A stretch of 17,572 nucleotides of DNA. Origin: Candidatus Roizmanbacteria bacterium CG06_land_8_20_14_3_00_34_14. GTDB taxonomy: Bacteria; Patescibacteriota; Microgenomatia; UBA1406; GWC2-37-13. Positions 1-5,885 of the stretch are shown in pieces (positions within the stretch are counted from its first letter, which is position 1; every line of letters starts with the position of its first letter). The stretch is taken from positions 2,824 to 20,395 of the forward strand of contig PEVZ01000052.1 of assembly GCA_002779665.1 (NCBI GenBank). The letters are read 5' to 3'. The notes under the pieces were generated by a model that worked only from the letters and a program-made list of their open reading frames with translations, was not told the origin of the DNA and did no database searches. Made by a program: the position numbers and the translations under genes.

Positions 1-1501
1 ATTTCTGCTTTGAATGATTTGCAAATATTCTTCTCGATGGTACAAAAATATAATCCGCTTTTGCTAAATGGTCGGCTAATTCTTGTTGGAGTATGGGGCT
101 TTCATCAATATCATAGAAATTGAATGAAATCACTTGATAGACTTTATGAACTTTATAGCTTTCTGACTCAATTGGAATATCAACCACATTGGCTGTCTCT
201 GAAAGAACATAGGATTCATTAGGAATATTCTTATAGATCCACTCAGATGCCTGGAAACGAATGTCAGGATTTTGGTAGATAGAAAGGTAGGCGATACCGG
301 GGACAATAGCGATTATAATAATTATTATTTTTATAAACTTTATAATTTTTATATTCAAAATAAATAAAATTGCAAATATCGTTATCAATGGAAATATAGG
401 TGCTACAAACCTACTCCATTTTGCATATATAATCGCGCTCGGTATAAAATATACTAAAAAGGCAAAACGTAAAAGATTGATTGCCTTGTCTTTCCAACTT
501 AGACTATAAAAGCCTAAAATTCCCAAAATAAATACCGGCCAGCCTAAAGCATAAGGAAATATTTTTTCAAACTGAAATAATAGAGGGATAGTATCAAAAA
601 ACTGCCTTGTATAAAAAACCAAGGATCTTCCTAAAGCTACATCCGATTCATAATTTATTGAGCTGATAAAGTCATTAAAATTTAGTAAATTATGGGGAGA
701 AAAAATCACAAAAATAACAATTGTTAAAAAAGCAAAAACAGATAAATCAATTATTTTACTTGCAAATTTATAAGAGTAAAATAAAAATCGATTTTTTGCT
801 ATGAGTAATAATATTTTTGATTGCTCAAAACTAAATAATAGTACTGAAAATGGGACTATCAAAAAAATTGTCGAAGAAACCTTGGTCGCCAATGATAGAC
901 CAGAAACTATCGCACACTTTAATACAAAAGATGCCGTGCTGATTTTTCTATCTACAAACAATAATGAATAATAAATAATCATTAAATAAAATAACATCAA
1001 GAGCGACTCCGTTGTCCCAAAATGAGCAAACTGGATGGCATACGGTGAAAATATTATCAACAGCGAAGAAATTAAGGTCAAAAAAGGCGATTCTTTTTTA
1101 GTTATTATTTTTATAATCTTTATAATAACTATAAAACTTATAACCGATGCGATCGCCGATATTATCCTCAGACCAATCGTCGCATCTACATTTAATAAAA
1201 AAGTAATAATATAGCCAAGATAAAGTGGCAATTGACCATAAGCAAAAAAATGCGGATTAAAACAATTTTGAAAATTGTTGATTGAAAATTGAAATTTGTT
1301 TGGAAATTGGAAATTGGAAATTGGAAATTTACAGTTTAGTTGATGAACTGCATTTGCCATATTTCTTTCATCCGGATGCATCGGATAGGGTAAACCCCAG
1401 CCAATATTAACAAACATAGAATAAACCAAAAGAATGAACAACCCAATAACCAATAACCTGTAACCGATAACCAAATAATGTTTCCCGTTGATTTTTTTCA
1501 T
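1..1501 (-). CDS. PMT/ArnT-like membrane glycosyltransferase (3' end cut by window edge)
   Basis: The frame reads open from an ATG at 1501-1499 down to the window edge, giving about 500 residues without a stop. The translation has a first membrane helix (about residues 10-35), then MHPDE at 41-45, then NPHFFAYGQLPLYLGY and many further hydrophobic helices, ending in a soluble stretch with ADYIFVPSRRIF. An acidic D-E pair just after the first helix is characteristic of the dolichyl-phosphate-mannose mannosyltransferase/ArnT superfamily, which transfers a sugar from a lipid-linked donor to an acceptor outside the membrane. The precise donor and acceptor cannot be told. Residues about 57-80 are encoded by a degenerate AT-rich repeat, as if the repeat expanded inside the first extracytoplasmic loop. 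The gene is transcribed away from rpsF. The family call is fairly secure; the substrate is unknown. Confidence 0.8.
   Translation of the reverse strand, partial: MKKINGKHYLVIGYRLLVIGLFILLVYSMFVNIGWGLPYPMHPDERNMANAVHQLNCKFPISNFQFPNKFQFSINNFQNCFNPHFFAYGQLPLYLGYIITFLLNVDATIGLRIISAIASVISFIVIIKIIKIITKKESPFLTLISSLLIIFSPYAIQFAHFGTTESLLMLFYLMIIYYSLLFVDRKISTASFVLKCAIVSGLSLATKVSSTIFLIVPFSVLLFSFEQSKILLLIAKNRFLFYSYKFASKIIDLSVFAFLTIVIFVIFSPHNLLNFNDFISSINYESDVALGRSLVFYTRQFFDTIPLLFQFEKIFPYALGWPVFILGILGFYSLSWKDKAINLLRFAFLVYFIPSAIIYAKWSRFVAPIFPLITIFAILFILNIKIIKFIKIIIIIIAIVPGIAYLSIYQNPDIRFQASEWIYKNIPNESYVLSETANVVDIPIESESYKVHKVYQVISFNFYDIDESPILQQELADHLAKADYIFVPSRRIFANHSKQK
1263..1333. repeat. 7-nt tandem repeat array inside the glycosyltransferase gene
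   Basis: Four exact copies of TTGGAAA lie at 1300-1327, with degenerate AAATTG-rich relatives on the left to about 1263. Because 7 is not a multiple of 3, the repeat is read in all three frames and gives the N/F/Q/P-rich peptide between the HPDE motif and NPHFFAYG. The frame stays open throughout. Confidence 0.8.
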
Positions 1502-1516
1502 ATAGGATAGTATTAT
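1488..1516 (+). promoter_or_regulatory. Promoter of rpsF-ssb-rpsR
   Basis: TTGATT at 1488-1493 and TATTAT at 1511-1516 are separated by 17 bp. The predicted transcription start (about 1523) leaves only about 9 nt before the rpsF ATG, too short for a Shine-Dalgarno. The promoter lies partly inside the start of the divergent glycosyltransferase gene. Confidence 0.6.
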
Positions 1517-1520
1517 TGTA
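1507..1520 (-). promoter_or_regulatory. Candidate -10 elements of the glycosyltransferase gene
   Basis: On the minus strand TACTAT (1512-1507) is followed by 5 nt and the ATG, which would give a leaderless mRNA. TACAAT (1520-1515) lies 13 nt before the ATG and is an alternative giving a leader of about 7 nt. Either would overlap the divergent rpsF promoter. No clear -35 is seen. Confidence 0.4.
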
Positions 1521-1531
1521 CAGACAAACAT

Positions 1532-1792
1532 ATGAAATATGAATTAACTTTCCTAACAAAGGAAGAAATAGAATTGAAAAATATCAAGGACATTATAGCA
1601 TCTTACAAGGGTAAGGTAATAAGTGAAGAAAAATTAGGAGAAAGAACTTTGGCTTACACAATTAAGAAAAATCACACCGCTCTTTTTTTCACTTTACAAA
1701 TAGAGATTGATAAAAAAAATGTCTTAGAATTTAAAAATAAGCTTAATCTTAACGAAAAAATTTTAAGATATTTATTATTAGTCAAGAGTTAA
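1532..1792 (+). CDS. rpsF: Small ribosomal subunit protein bS6
   Basis: This 86-residue protein starts MKYELTFL and keeps the S6 ferredoxin-like pattern: a first strand, a helix around residues 10-27, a KGKVISEEKLGERTLAY segment and the final strand EKILRYLLLV. bS6 binds 16S rRNA together with bS18 in the platform of the 30S subunit. It is followed 4 nt later by ssb and then rpsR, the classic rpsF-ssb-rpsR order. It is slightly shorter than typical bS6 (about 95-135 residues) because the C-terminal tail is missing. The ATG at 1532 lies just behind a promoter and has no Shine-Dalgarno, so the message is close to leaderless. Confidence 0.95.
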   Translation: MKYELTFLTKEEIELKNIKDIIASYKGKVISEEKLGERTLAYTIKKNHTALFFTLQIEIDKKNVLEFKNKLNLNEKILRYLLLVKS

Positions 1793-1796
1793 GAAT

Positions 1797-2252
1797 ATGT
1801 CCAGCCGTTCGCTAAACCGAATAGTTTTGATAGGAAATTTGACAAGAGATCCGGAGCTGAAATATACGCCAACCGGTACGGCAATTTGCACCTTTAGTGT
1901 TGCCACTAATCGAAATTGGACATCAAGTGACGGTCAGGTCAAAGAGGAAGTCCAATATCACAGAATCGTTGCTTGGCAAAAATTAGCCGAACTTTGTGGA
2001 AAATTACTAAATAAAGGACGAAAAGTATTTGTTGAAGGACGTATGACTTATAGAACCTATACCGGTAAAGATGGGGTTCAAAGGACGATTGCAGAAATTG
2101 TTTTGGATGATTTTATAGTTTTTGGTGACGGTAAAAAGGTAATAATATCATCAGAGCAAGAAGAGACAATTAAAACGGAAGTTACAAAAATAGAACCACC
2201 AAAAGAAAAATCAAAAGAAGAATCAGTCAACCCGGATGATATACCATTTTAG
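1797..2252 (+). CDS. ssb: Single-stranded DNA-binding protein
   Basis: The 151-residue product begins with the SSB signature NRIVLIGNLTRDPELKYTPTG and continues through an OB fold to about residue 112 (FSVATNR near the middle, KVFVEGRMTYRTYTGKDG, then TIAEIVLDDF). A polar, charged linker follows and the chain ends in DDIPF, the acidic tip that recruits replication and repair proteins to SSB-coated DNA. It binds single-stranded DNA in replication, recombination and repair. The ATG is 4 nt after the rpsF stop, so it is in the same transcript and probably translated by reinitiation; no Shine-Dalgarno is visible. Length and domain order are normal. Confidence 0.97.
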   Translation: MSSRSLNRIVLIGNLTRDPELKYTPTGTAICTFSVATNRNWTSSDGQVKEEVQYHRIVAWQKLAELCGKLLNKGRKVFVEGRMTYRTYTGKDGVQRTIAEIVLDDFIVFGDGKKVIISSEQEETIKTEVTKIEPPKEKSKEESVNPDDIPF

Positions 2253-2338
2253 TTCAAAGTCTTTAAAGTCCTTAAAGTTCATAGAGTCAAAAGCTTTATA
2301 GACTTTATAGACATTATAAACTTTATAAGCTAATTAAT
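2253..2338. repeat. Degenerate 9-nt repeats in the ssb-rpsR spacer
   Basis: The spacer contains four 9-nt units at 2294-2329 (CTTTATAGA twice, CATTATAAA, CTTTATAAG), preceded by looser CTTTAAAGT relatives. Similar ACTTTATA words occur inside the glycosyltransferase gene (about 138-165 and 325-350), so this looks like a dispersed sequence type. No promoter or terminator is evident. Confidence 0.65.
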
Positions 2339-2548
2339 ATGAATAAATGTTTTTTTTGTCAGTTTAAAAGTAATCCAAGTTATAAAGAGGTAGATAATTT
2401 ACAAAAATTTATTACACCAAGAAAGAAGATTTTAAATCGTGAAAAGACTAATGTTTGTGCAAAACATCAAAGGATGTTAACTAAGGAATTAAAGTATGCG
2501 CGCTATTTGGCTCTATTGCCTTACGTATCTTATCAGGGTTTGCGTTAA
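2339..2548 (+). CDS. rpsR: Small ribosomal subunit protein bS18
   Basis: The 69-residue protein carries CFFCQFK at its start and the highly conserved core KTNVCAKHQRMLTKELKYARYLALLPY. It is a 30S platform protein that pairs with bS6. Cys4, Cys7 and Cys40 (with a nearby His) suggest a zinc-binding version of bS18. It closes the rpsF-ssb-rpsR group. In many bacteria rplI (bL9) follows here; the next gene in this window is unrelated, consistent with the loss of bL9 reported for part of the Candidate Phyla Radiation. Length and motifs are normal. Confidence 0.96.
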   Translation: MNKCFFCQFKSNPSYKEVDNLQKFITPRKKILNREKTNVCAKHQRMLTKELKYARYLALLPYVSYQGLR

Positions 2549-2568
2549 GGATTTTTTCTTCTTATAAT
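2540..2568 (+). promoter_or_regulatory. Promoter of the 2577-4929 envelope operon
   Basis: TTGCGT at 2540-2545, a 17-bp spacer and a perfect TATAAT at 2563-2568. The ATG of the next gene begins 8 nt after the -10 box, so the transcript would have a leader of about 1-2 nt. The -35 overlaps the end of rpsR. Confidence 0.6.
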
Positions 2569-2576
2569 GGACTATT

Positions 2577-3290
2577 ATGCAGATAATTATTCCTTTAACA
2601 GATACAGATCATTGCATCTTAAAAGAGGGTCAGGATGTAGATTTTGAAACTCCGTTTCTTCAGAAAAAAACTGAGGAAGAAGTAAATATTTCTATCGCTA
2701 AAAACTTAAATGTTTCTCCGGAAAAAATATTTCATTTTTTAAAAAAATTTGTTGGTGAAACAATAGAAAAAGATGAGACTATAGCTTTAAACAAGGGCAT
2801 TTTTACAACTAAAAAAATTATTTCTAAATATTCTGGGTTAATCAAGGAAATCAATCATTCTGATGGATCGATTACCATACTTAGTAAAAGTAAGACCGAG
2901 AATACATTTAATTCCTATTTTAAAGGTAAAGTTAATAAAATTAAAAAAAATGAATTATCAGTTGAGGTAAGTAAGGGTGAAGAATTTCCCGGAAAAAATA
3001 TTAGTCAAAACTTTGGCGGAAAGACTTTTTTTGTCGATGAAGATGCAGACTTTAATTCAGAAAATGTCTTTAATAGTGTAATTGTATGTGAGGAAATAAC
3101 CCCTTACTACCGGGCTAAAGCCGAAGCGCTTGGTTGCCGGGGTTTTGTCAGTCTATCTAAACTTTCCGGAGATTCTGAAATTCCAACTGCCCAACTAAAA
3201 AATATAAATGATTATAAAAAAGTTGTTAAGACGAAATTTACCTATTGCACTATCCTTACCAATTCAAGTACTATTTACTTTTATCTATGA
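2577..3290 (+). CDS. Conserved-type unknown protein with a barrel-sandwich-like segment
   Basis: I do not recognise a named family for this 237-residue protein. Residues about 50-105 (FVGETIEKDETIALNKG, then a strand, SKYSGLIKEINHSDGSITI) resemble the repeated beta pattern of biotinyl/lipoyl or RnfC-type barrel-sandwich domains, but there is no MKM or DKA lysine motif for a cofactor. A second beta-rich part follows, and the C-terminal third contains ITPYYRAKAEALGCRGFVSLSKL. No signal peptide or membrane helix is seen, so it is probably cytoplasmic. Its TGA stop overlaps the ATG of the protease gene by 4 nt (ATGA at 3287-3290), so the two are translationally coupled. A role linked to the envelope protease is suggested by position only. 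Confidence 0.75.
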   Translation: MQIIIPLTDTDHCILKEGQDVDFETPFLQKKTEEEVNISIAKNLNVSPEKIFHFLKKFVGETIEKDETIALNKGIFTTKKIISKYSGLIKEINHSDGSITILSKSKTENTFNSYFKGKVNKIKKNELSVEVSKGEEFPGKNISQNFGGKTFFVDEDADFNSENVFNSVIVCEEITPYYRAKAEALGCRGFVSLSKLSGDSEIPTAQLKNINDYKKVVKTKFTYCTILTNSSTIYFYL

Positions 3291-4495
3291 AAAATAATAA
3301 AAATAAACTGACAGATTTTCTTCTTTTGCTTTCATTCATTATCCTTATTTTTGGCAGTGGCTATAAATTAGGTGAGTATAAAAGCCGTTTTACCTCCCTA
3401 CAACCTACAACCTACAACCTACAACCTGATGTCAATTTTGACCTTTTCTGGGAAACTTGGAATAAATTAAACGAAAGATATGTTGACCAAAAGAAAGTAG
3501 ATAAGAAAAAAATGTATATGGGTGCGATTAAAGGAATGGTCGCCTCAATCGAAGACCCTTATACTTTTTTTCTAACACCTGATGAAAATAAACAGACAAA
3601 AGATGATTTGGGCGGTAAATTTGAAGGAATTGGAGCTCAACTTGGATTAAAAGATAATAGAATAGTCATAATTTCACCATTAAAAAAATCTCCAGCTGAG
3701 ACGGCCGGTGTCAGAGCAGGTGACTTTATTAACAAGGTTAATGATGTTTCCACAAATAGTTGGACTCTTTCTCAAGCGGTTTCTAAAATTCGTGGACCAA
3801 AAAATACTAAGGTTAAATTAACACTTGAAAGAAATAGTAAAGAAATTGAGGTGACTATTGTCCGCCAGCAAATTATCGTTGCTTCAGTCGAAAATTCTTA
3901 TGAAAAAAATATTGCTATTCTTAAAGTCAACCAATTCGGAGATAATACTAATGATGAGTGGGATAAAGTCGTCCAAGATATCAGTGAGAAATGGTCAAAA
4001 AAACAAGTCACCGGTTTAGTATTGGATTTGCGCGATAATCCCGGTGGATATTTAGATAGTTCAGTTTACCTTGCCTCAGATTTTTTACCCTTAGGAAAAT
4101 TGGTAGTCAAACAGGAGGCTACTTTATACGGAGACAAAGAATACCGGGTCTCAAGAATTGGATCACTAAAAGACATTCCCATGGTCATATTAATTAATAA
4201 AGGCTCAGCTTCAGCATCAGAAATTTTGGCCGGTGCACTTCGCGACCATAAGCGAGCCCAGTTAGTCGGAGAAAAAAGTTTTGGCAAAGGTTCAGTCCAA
4301 GAGGCACTTGACCTTAGCCAAGGAGCAGGACTGCACGTGACTGTAGCCAAATGGGTTCTACCAAATGGTGATTGGATAAATGGAAAAGGAATTGAGCCAA
4401 AGATTAAAATTGTCAATGAAATTAAGGAAGGTAATACACTTTCTAAAGAAACAGATAAACAACTGCAAAGGGCAGTGGAAATTTTAATTAAATAG
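3287..4495 (+). CDS. C-terminal processing protease (S41 family, PDZ-containing)
   Basis: From the ATG at 3287 the protein has 402 residues: a short charged start, one hydrophobic segment (about 9-24, signal anchor), a linker, a PDZ domain (about 105-185, with GKFEGIGAQLGLK and SPAETAGVRAGDFINKVND), and the S41 peptidase core. The core shows LDLRDNPGGYLDSSV and the catalytic segment GSASASEI with the predicted nucleophile Ser309; the predicted base is Lys334 in FGKGSVQ, 25 residues later as in Prc/CtpA. These enzymes trim or degrade envelope proteins from the C-terminus outside the membrane. An in-frame TTG at 3245 would add 14 residues lying inside the previous gene; the ATG in the ATGA overlap is preferred. 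Four 7-nt repeats code for the linker just after the anchor. Confidence 0.93.
   Translation: MKNNKNKLTDFLLLLSFIILIFGSGYKLGEYKSRFTSLQPTTYNLQPDVNFDLFWETWNKLNERYVDQKKVDKKKMYMGAIKGMVASIEDPYTFFLTPDENKQTKDDLGGKFEGIGAQLGLKDNRIVIISPLKKSPAETAGVRAGDFINKVNDVSTNSWTLSQAVSKIRGPKNTKVKLTLERNSKEIEVTIVRQQIIVASVENSYEKNIAILKVNQFGDNTNDEWDKVVQDISEKWSKKQVTGLVLDLRDNPGGYLDSSVYLASDFLPLGKLVVKQEATLYGDKEYRVSRIGSLKDIPMVILINKGSASASEILAGALRDHKRAQLVGEKSFGKGSVQEALDLSQGAGLHVTVAKWVLPNGDWINGKGIEPKIKIVNEIKEGNTLSKETDKQLQRAVEILIK
3397..3424. repeat. Four 7-nt tandem repeats in the protease linker
   Basis: CCTACAA is repeated four times without mismatch. Three copies make 21 nt, so the peptide repeats with a 7-residue period (LQPTTYN then LQP). 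The array lies between the membrane anchor and the folded domain, where length changes should be tolerated. Confidence 0.85.
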
Positions 4496-4497
4496 CT

Positions 4498-4929
4498 ATG
4501 AAAAAACTTTTAATTATTTTGTTTTTCCTAATAATCGTTATTTTTATCGTGACTATTTATTTCCCAAAAAATTTAAAAAATAATTCCAATCAACAATTAA
4601 CAAATGTTCCAACTGATAAAATTTCACAGACAAGTTTTCCACCTATTCTTGGTATTCATTACAAAATGATCGATAGTCAGACAGCTACGCAAAATAAATT
4701 AGTTGAGGGAGCCTATATTACTCAGGTTATTAAAGATTCTCCAGCCGCTCAAGCCAATCTTCAGGAAGAGGATATAATTACCGAAATCGATGGACGCGAA
4801 ATTTCCAAGCTTGATAAACAGTCTATTTATAACTTAATTTCAGCCTTGAAACCCGGCTCTCAGGTTAATCTATTAATATGGAGAAATAATATAATCAAAT
4901 CCTTCTTAGTCAATCTCAAATATAAATAA
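4498..4929 (+). CDS. Membrane-anchored single-PDZ protein
   Basis: This 143-residue protein has an N-terminal hydrophobic helix (about residues 3-22) followed by a polar linker and one PDZ domain of the DegP/HtrA type (about 50-140: ILGIHYKMI, GAYITQVIKDSPAAQANLQEEDIITEIDGREI, then a helix and LKPGSQVNLLIWR). No protease domain is attached. It starts 2 nt after the C-terminal protease stop and is surely cotranscribed. PDZ domains bind C-terminal peptides, so it may present or tether substrates for the neighbouring protease; this is inference from the pairing. There is no sign of truncation of a longer HtrA gene: the start and signal anchor are intact. Confidence 0.85.
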   Translation: MKKLLIILFFLIIVIFIVTIYFPKNLKNNSNQQLTNVPTDKISQTSFPPILGIHYKMIDSQTATQNKLVEGAYITQVIKDSPAAQANLQEEDIITEIDGREISKLDKQSIYNLISALKPGSQVNLLIWRNNIIKSFLVNLKYK

Positions 4930-4956
4930 TCAAATTAAAACAGTTTATTTTCCTCA

Positions 4957-4986
4957 ATGTTACACCATAATATTACGGTGTAACAT
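4957..4986. promoter_or_regulatory. Palindromic operator candidate 1
   Basis: Ten-base arms ATGTTACACC and GGTGTAACAT flank ATAATATTAC. The centre TAATATTA and the 30-bp span match the palindromes at 5102-5131 and 5576-5605, while the arm sequence differs. It is about 145 bp (centre to centre) upstream of the palindrome at the regulator start. No T-run follows, so it is not a terminator. Confidence 0.65.
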
Positions 4987-5073
4987 GACTCATAACAAAT
5001 AGATATTCGTGCGTAATTATTGTATTGGTATATCGAGATTTTTTTACTTTTCTGACAATCCAAACAACTACTT

Positions 5074-5102
5074 TTGTAGGTTATAAGCGGTAGACATATA
5101 AA
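5074..5102 (+). promoter_or_regulatory. Promoter of the TrpR-like regulator
   Basis: TTGTAG (5074-5079), 17 bp, then TATAAA (5097-5102). The predicted start is about 5109, inside the palindrome at 5102-5131, so a bound regulator would block this promoter. The remaining spacer 4987-5073 is AT-rich and shows nothing I can name. Confidence 0.5.
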
Positions 5103-5131
5103 TACTACTGTGTAATATTACGAAGTAGTAT
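5102..5131. promoter_or_regulatory. Palindromic operator candidate 2, covering the regulator start
   Basis: ATACTACT (5102-5109) and AGTAGTAT (5124-5131) are inverted arms around GTGTAATATTACGA, again centred on TAATATTA. The right arm contains the first two bases of the regulator's ATG at 5130, and the left arm starts at the last base of the -10 box. The geometry suits autorepression. Confidence 0.75.
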
Positions 5132-5567
5132 GATTAGACTTTCATATTTAAAAATAAAAGAGGAAGATTACAATAAAATATTTTCAATATTTTATAAAGT
5201 AATTGGAGAAACTGAGAACAAAGACGAATTTAATCGTATTTTAATTGATTTATTAACACCCGCAGAACGAATTATGCTAATTAAACGCATCGCAGTTATT
5301 TATTTACTTTTGAAGGATATTGATTATTTGACAATTTGTAGGGTTTTAAAAGTATCTAATGGAACTGTTAGTAAATATCGGCTTTTAATGGAGGATAGTA
5401 AAGGTATTGTTCCAGTAATAAAAAAAATGATTAAGAACGAAAAAATATGGTTATTTTTTGAGGAAATATTTAGTGAGATCTTTTATCCAGGTCTACCTGG
5501 AATTAGTTGGACGGCCGCATGGGAAATGAGAAACAAATTAGAAAATAAAAAGGAAAGGGGGTTGTAA
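5130..5567 (+). CDS. TrpR/YerC-family transcriptional regulator
   Basis: The 145-residue protein contains the Trp-repressor-type domain at about residues 30-100: DLLTPAERIMLIKRIAVIYLLL followed by the helix-turn-helix DYLTICRVLKVSNGTVSKYR. This matches the layout of TrpR and its Gram-positive relative YerC/YecD. The C-terminal 45 residues (KNEKIWLFFEEIFSEIF onward) extend beyond TrpR itself. The family binds palindromic operators as a dimer, often with an amino-acid corepressor. Its gene is flanked by matching palindromes, one over its own start and one before the histidine leader/CntK-like/hisS transcript, so histidine or His-tRNA metabolism is the likely target; this is inferred from position and agrees with my recollection that YerC-type regulators (HisR) were linked to histidine genes in Firmicutes. 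The effector is unknown. Confidence 0.85.
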   Translation: MIRLSYLKIKEEDYNKIFSIFYKVIGETENKDEFNRILIDLLTPAERIMLIKRIAVIYLLLKDIDYLTICRVLKVSNGTVSKYRLLMEDSKGIVPVIKKMIKNEKIWLFFEEIFSEIFYPGLPGISWTAAWEMRNKLENKKERGL

Positions 5568-5573
5568 AATTTT

Positions 5574-5607
5574 AAATACTACTCCCTAATATTACGGAGT
5601 AGTATTT
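5574..5607. promoter_or_regulatory. Palindromic operator candidate 3, upstream of the His leader
   Basis: Twelve-base arms (AAATACTACTCC at 5574-5585 and its exact complement at 5596-5607) surround CTAATATTAC; one more outer pair (5573/5608) also matches. The inner 30 bp share ATACTACT, TAATATTACG and AGTAGTAT with operator 2. Its centre is about 60 bp upstream of the predicted leader transcription start. No T-run follows. Confidence 0.75.
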
Positions 5608-5634
5608 ACTTTAAATCAAATTTAACCAAGTAAA

Positions 5635-5643
5635 TGGTATAAT
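5635..5643 (+). promoter_or_regulatory. Extended -10 promoter of the His leader transcript
   Basis: TGG directly precedes a perfect TATAAT (5638-5643), an extended -10 promoter. Six bases later is the ATG of the leader peptide, so the predicted first transcribed base is the A of that ATG. No good -35 hexamer is present at the expected place (5615-5620), which would fit dependence on an upstream activator. Confidence 0.65.
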
Positions 5644-5649
5644 ATTACT

Positions 5650-5694
5650 ATGAAAATAAATGCTTTGAAAAATTTACATCATCACCCGGCGTAA
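5650..5694 (+). CDS. Histidine leader peptide (attenuator)
   Basis: A 14-codon frame encodes MKINALKNLHHHPA followed by TAA. Three His codons in a row (CAT CAT CAC, 5677-5685) lie near the end, and the stop codon directly abuts the GGCGGG segment (5695-5700) that takes part in alternative RNA pairing. The ATG is 6 nt after a TATAAT, so the message is probably leaderless and translated as soon as it emerges. Known his operon leaders of enteric bacteria use the same device: a ribosome slowed at His codons when charged tRNA-His is scarce. The gene is too short for routine annotation. Its meaning rests on three features agreeing: promoter position, His codons, and the attenuator fold that follows. 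Confidence 0.82.
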   Translation: MKINALKNLHHHPA

Positions 5695-5745
5695 GGCGGG
5701 AGGTGATTCTTTTCTAAAAAAGCAACTTACCCGCCCACAGGCGGG
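5681..5745 (+). promoter_or_regulatory. His attenuator: mutually exclusive RNA hairpins
   Basis: Segment 1 (ATCACCC, 5681-5687) overlaps the second and third His codons and pairs with GGGAGGTGAT (5698-5707, one bulged A). Segment 2 (GGCGGG, 5695-5700) can instead pair with segment 3 (CCCGCC, 5730-5735). Segment 3 also pairs with segment 4 (GGCGGG, 5740-5745) in the terminator. A ribosome paused at His codons would cover segment 1 and free segment 2, favouring the 2:3 antiterminator; one that reaches the stop codon would cover segment 2 and let 3:4 form. The antiterminator is six GC-rich pairs and the alternative folds are seen directly; the switching is inferred. Confidence 0.8.
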
Positions 5746-5754
5746 ATTTTTTTT
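5730..5754 (+). terminator. Intrinsic terminator of the His attenuator
   Basis: CCCGCC, a CACA loop and GGCGGG form a six-pair all-GC hairpin followed by A and eight T residues (5747-5754). It lies about 130 nt upstream of the CntK-like gene, so it must be bypassed for expression of that gene from the leader promoter. Confidence 0.9.
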
Positions 5755-5755
5755 A

Positions 5756-5860
5756 GGGTCTGTTCCCGACTATGTAGGGATTACGGACCCTGATCCTTCC
5801 GAAGTGAAGTTTTGACTGCGTGGCTGTAAGCCTCGAGTCGAACCTGAACGGAGGAGGATT
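5756..5860 (+). ncRNA. Structured 5' untranslated RNA element of unknown class
   Basis: Directly after the terminator T-run a hairpin can form: GGGTCTG (5756-5762) with CGGACCC (5784-5790), with an inner TCCC/GGGA. A second domain closes by ATCCT-TCCG (5793-5801) with CGGA-GG-AGGAT (5849-5859) and contains TTTGACT/AGTCGAA (5811-5817 with 5836-5842) capped by GGCT-GTA-AGCC (5822-5832). The purine-rich GGAGGAGG (5850-5857) is partly buried in the closing stem, but it is 28 nt before the next ATG, too far for an ordinary Shine-Dalgarno. It is notably richer in GC than its surroundings. I recognise no T-box, riboswitch, tRNA or tmRNA consensus. It could be a regulatory leader or a dispersed palindromic repeat. 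Confidence 0.45.
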
Positions 5861-5885
5861 GGTTACAAATTAAAATATTTAAACT

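Noticed and set aside
3245..3286. TTG start adding 14 residues to the C-terminal protease
   Set aside because: It lies inside the previous gene and precedes the natural charged-plus-hydrophobic signal anchor; the ATGA overlap at 3287 is the usual coupling arrangement.
4987..5073. Small gene or RNA in the spacer after operator 1
   Set aside because: The stretch is AT-rich with no supported frame, hairpin or promoter-gene pair that I could see.
5574..5607. Inverted repeat after the regulator gene as its terminator
   Set aside because: No T-run follows and the sequence shares its core with two other palindromes that cannot be terminators, so an operator is more likely.
5832..5850. Minus-strand GTTCGACTC (5843-5835) matches the tRNA T-loop box and also the TTCGAC of tmRNA 5' ends
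   Set aside because: The flanking bases do not form a five-pair T stem, no acceptor or anticodon arm fits, and a tmRNA reading leftward would overlap the attenuator and the regulator gene without a tag frame.
5756..5860. T-box riboswitch for His
   Set aside because: The conserved GGGTGG-ACCGCG antiterminator bulge is missing and the terminator lies upstream of this element, not downstream.
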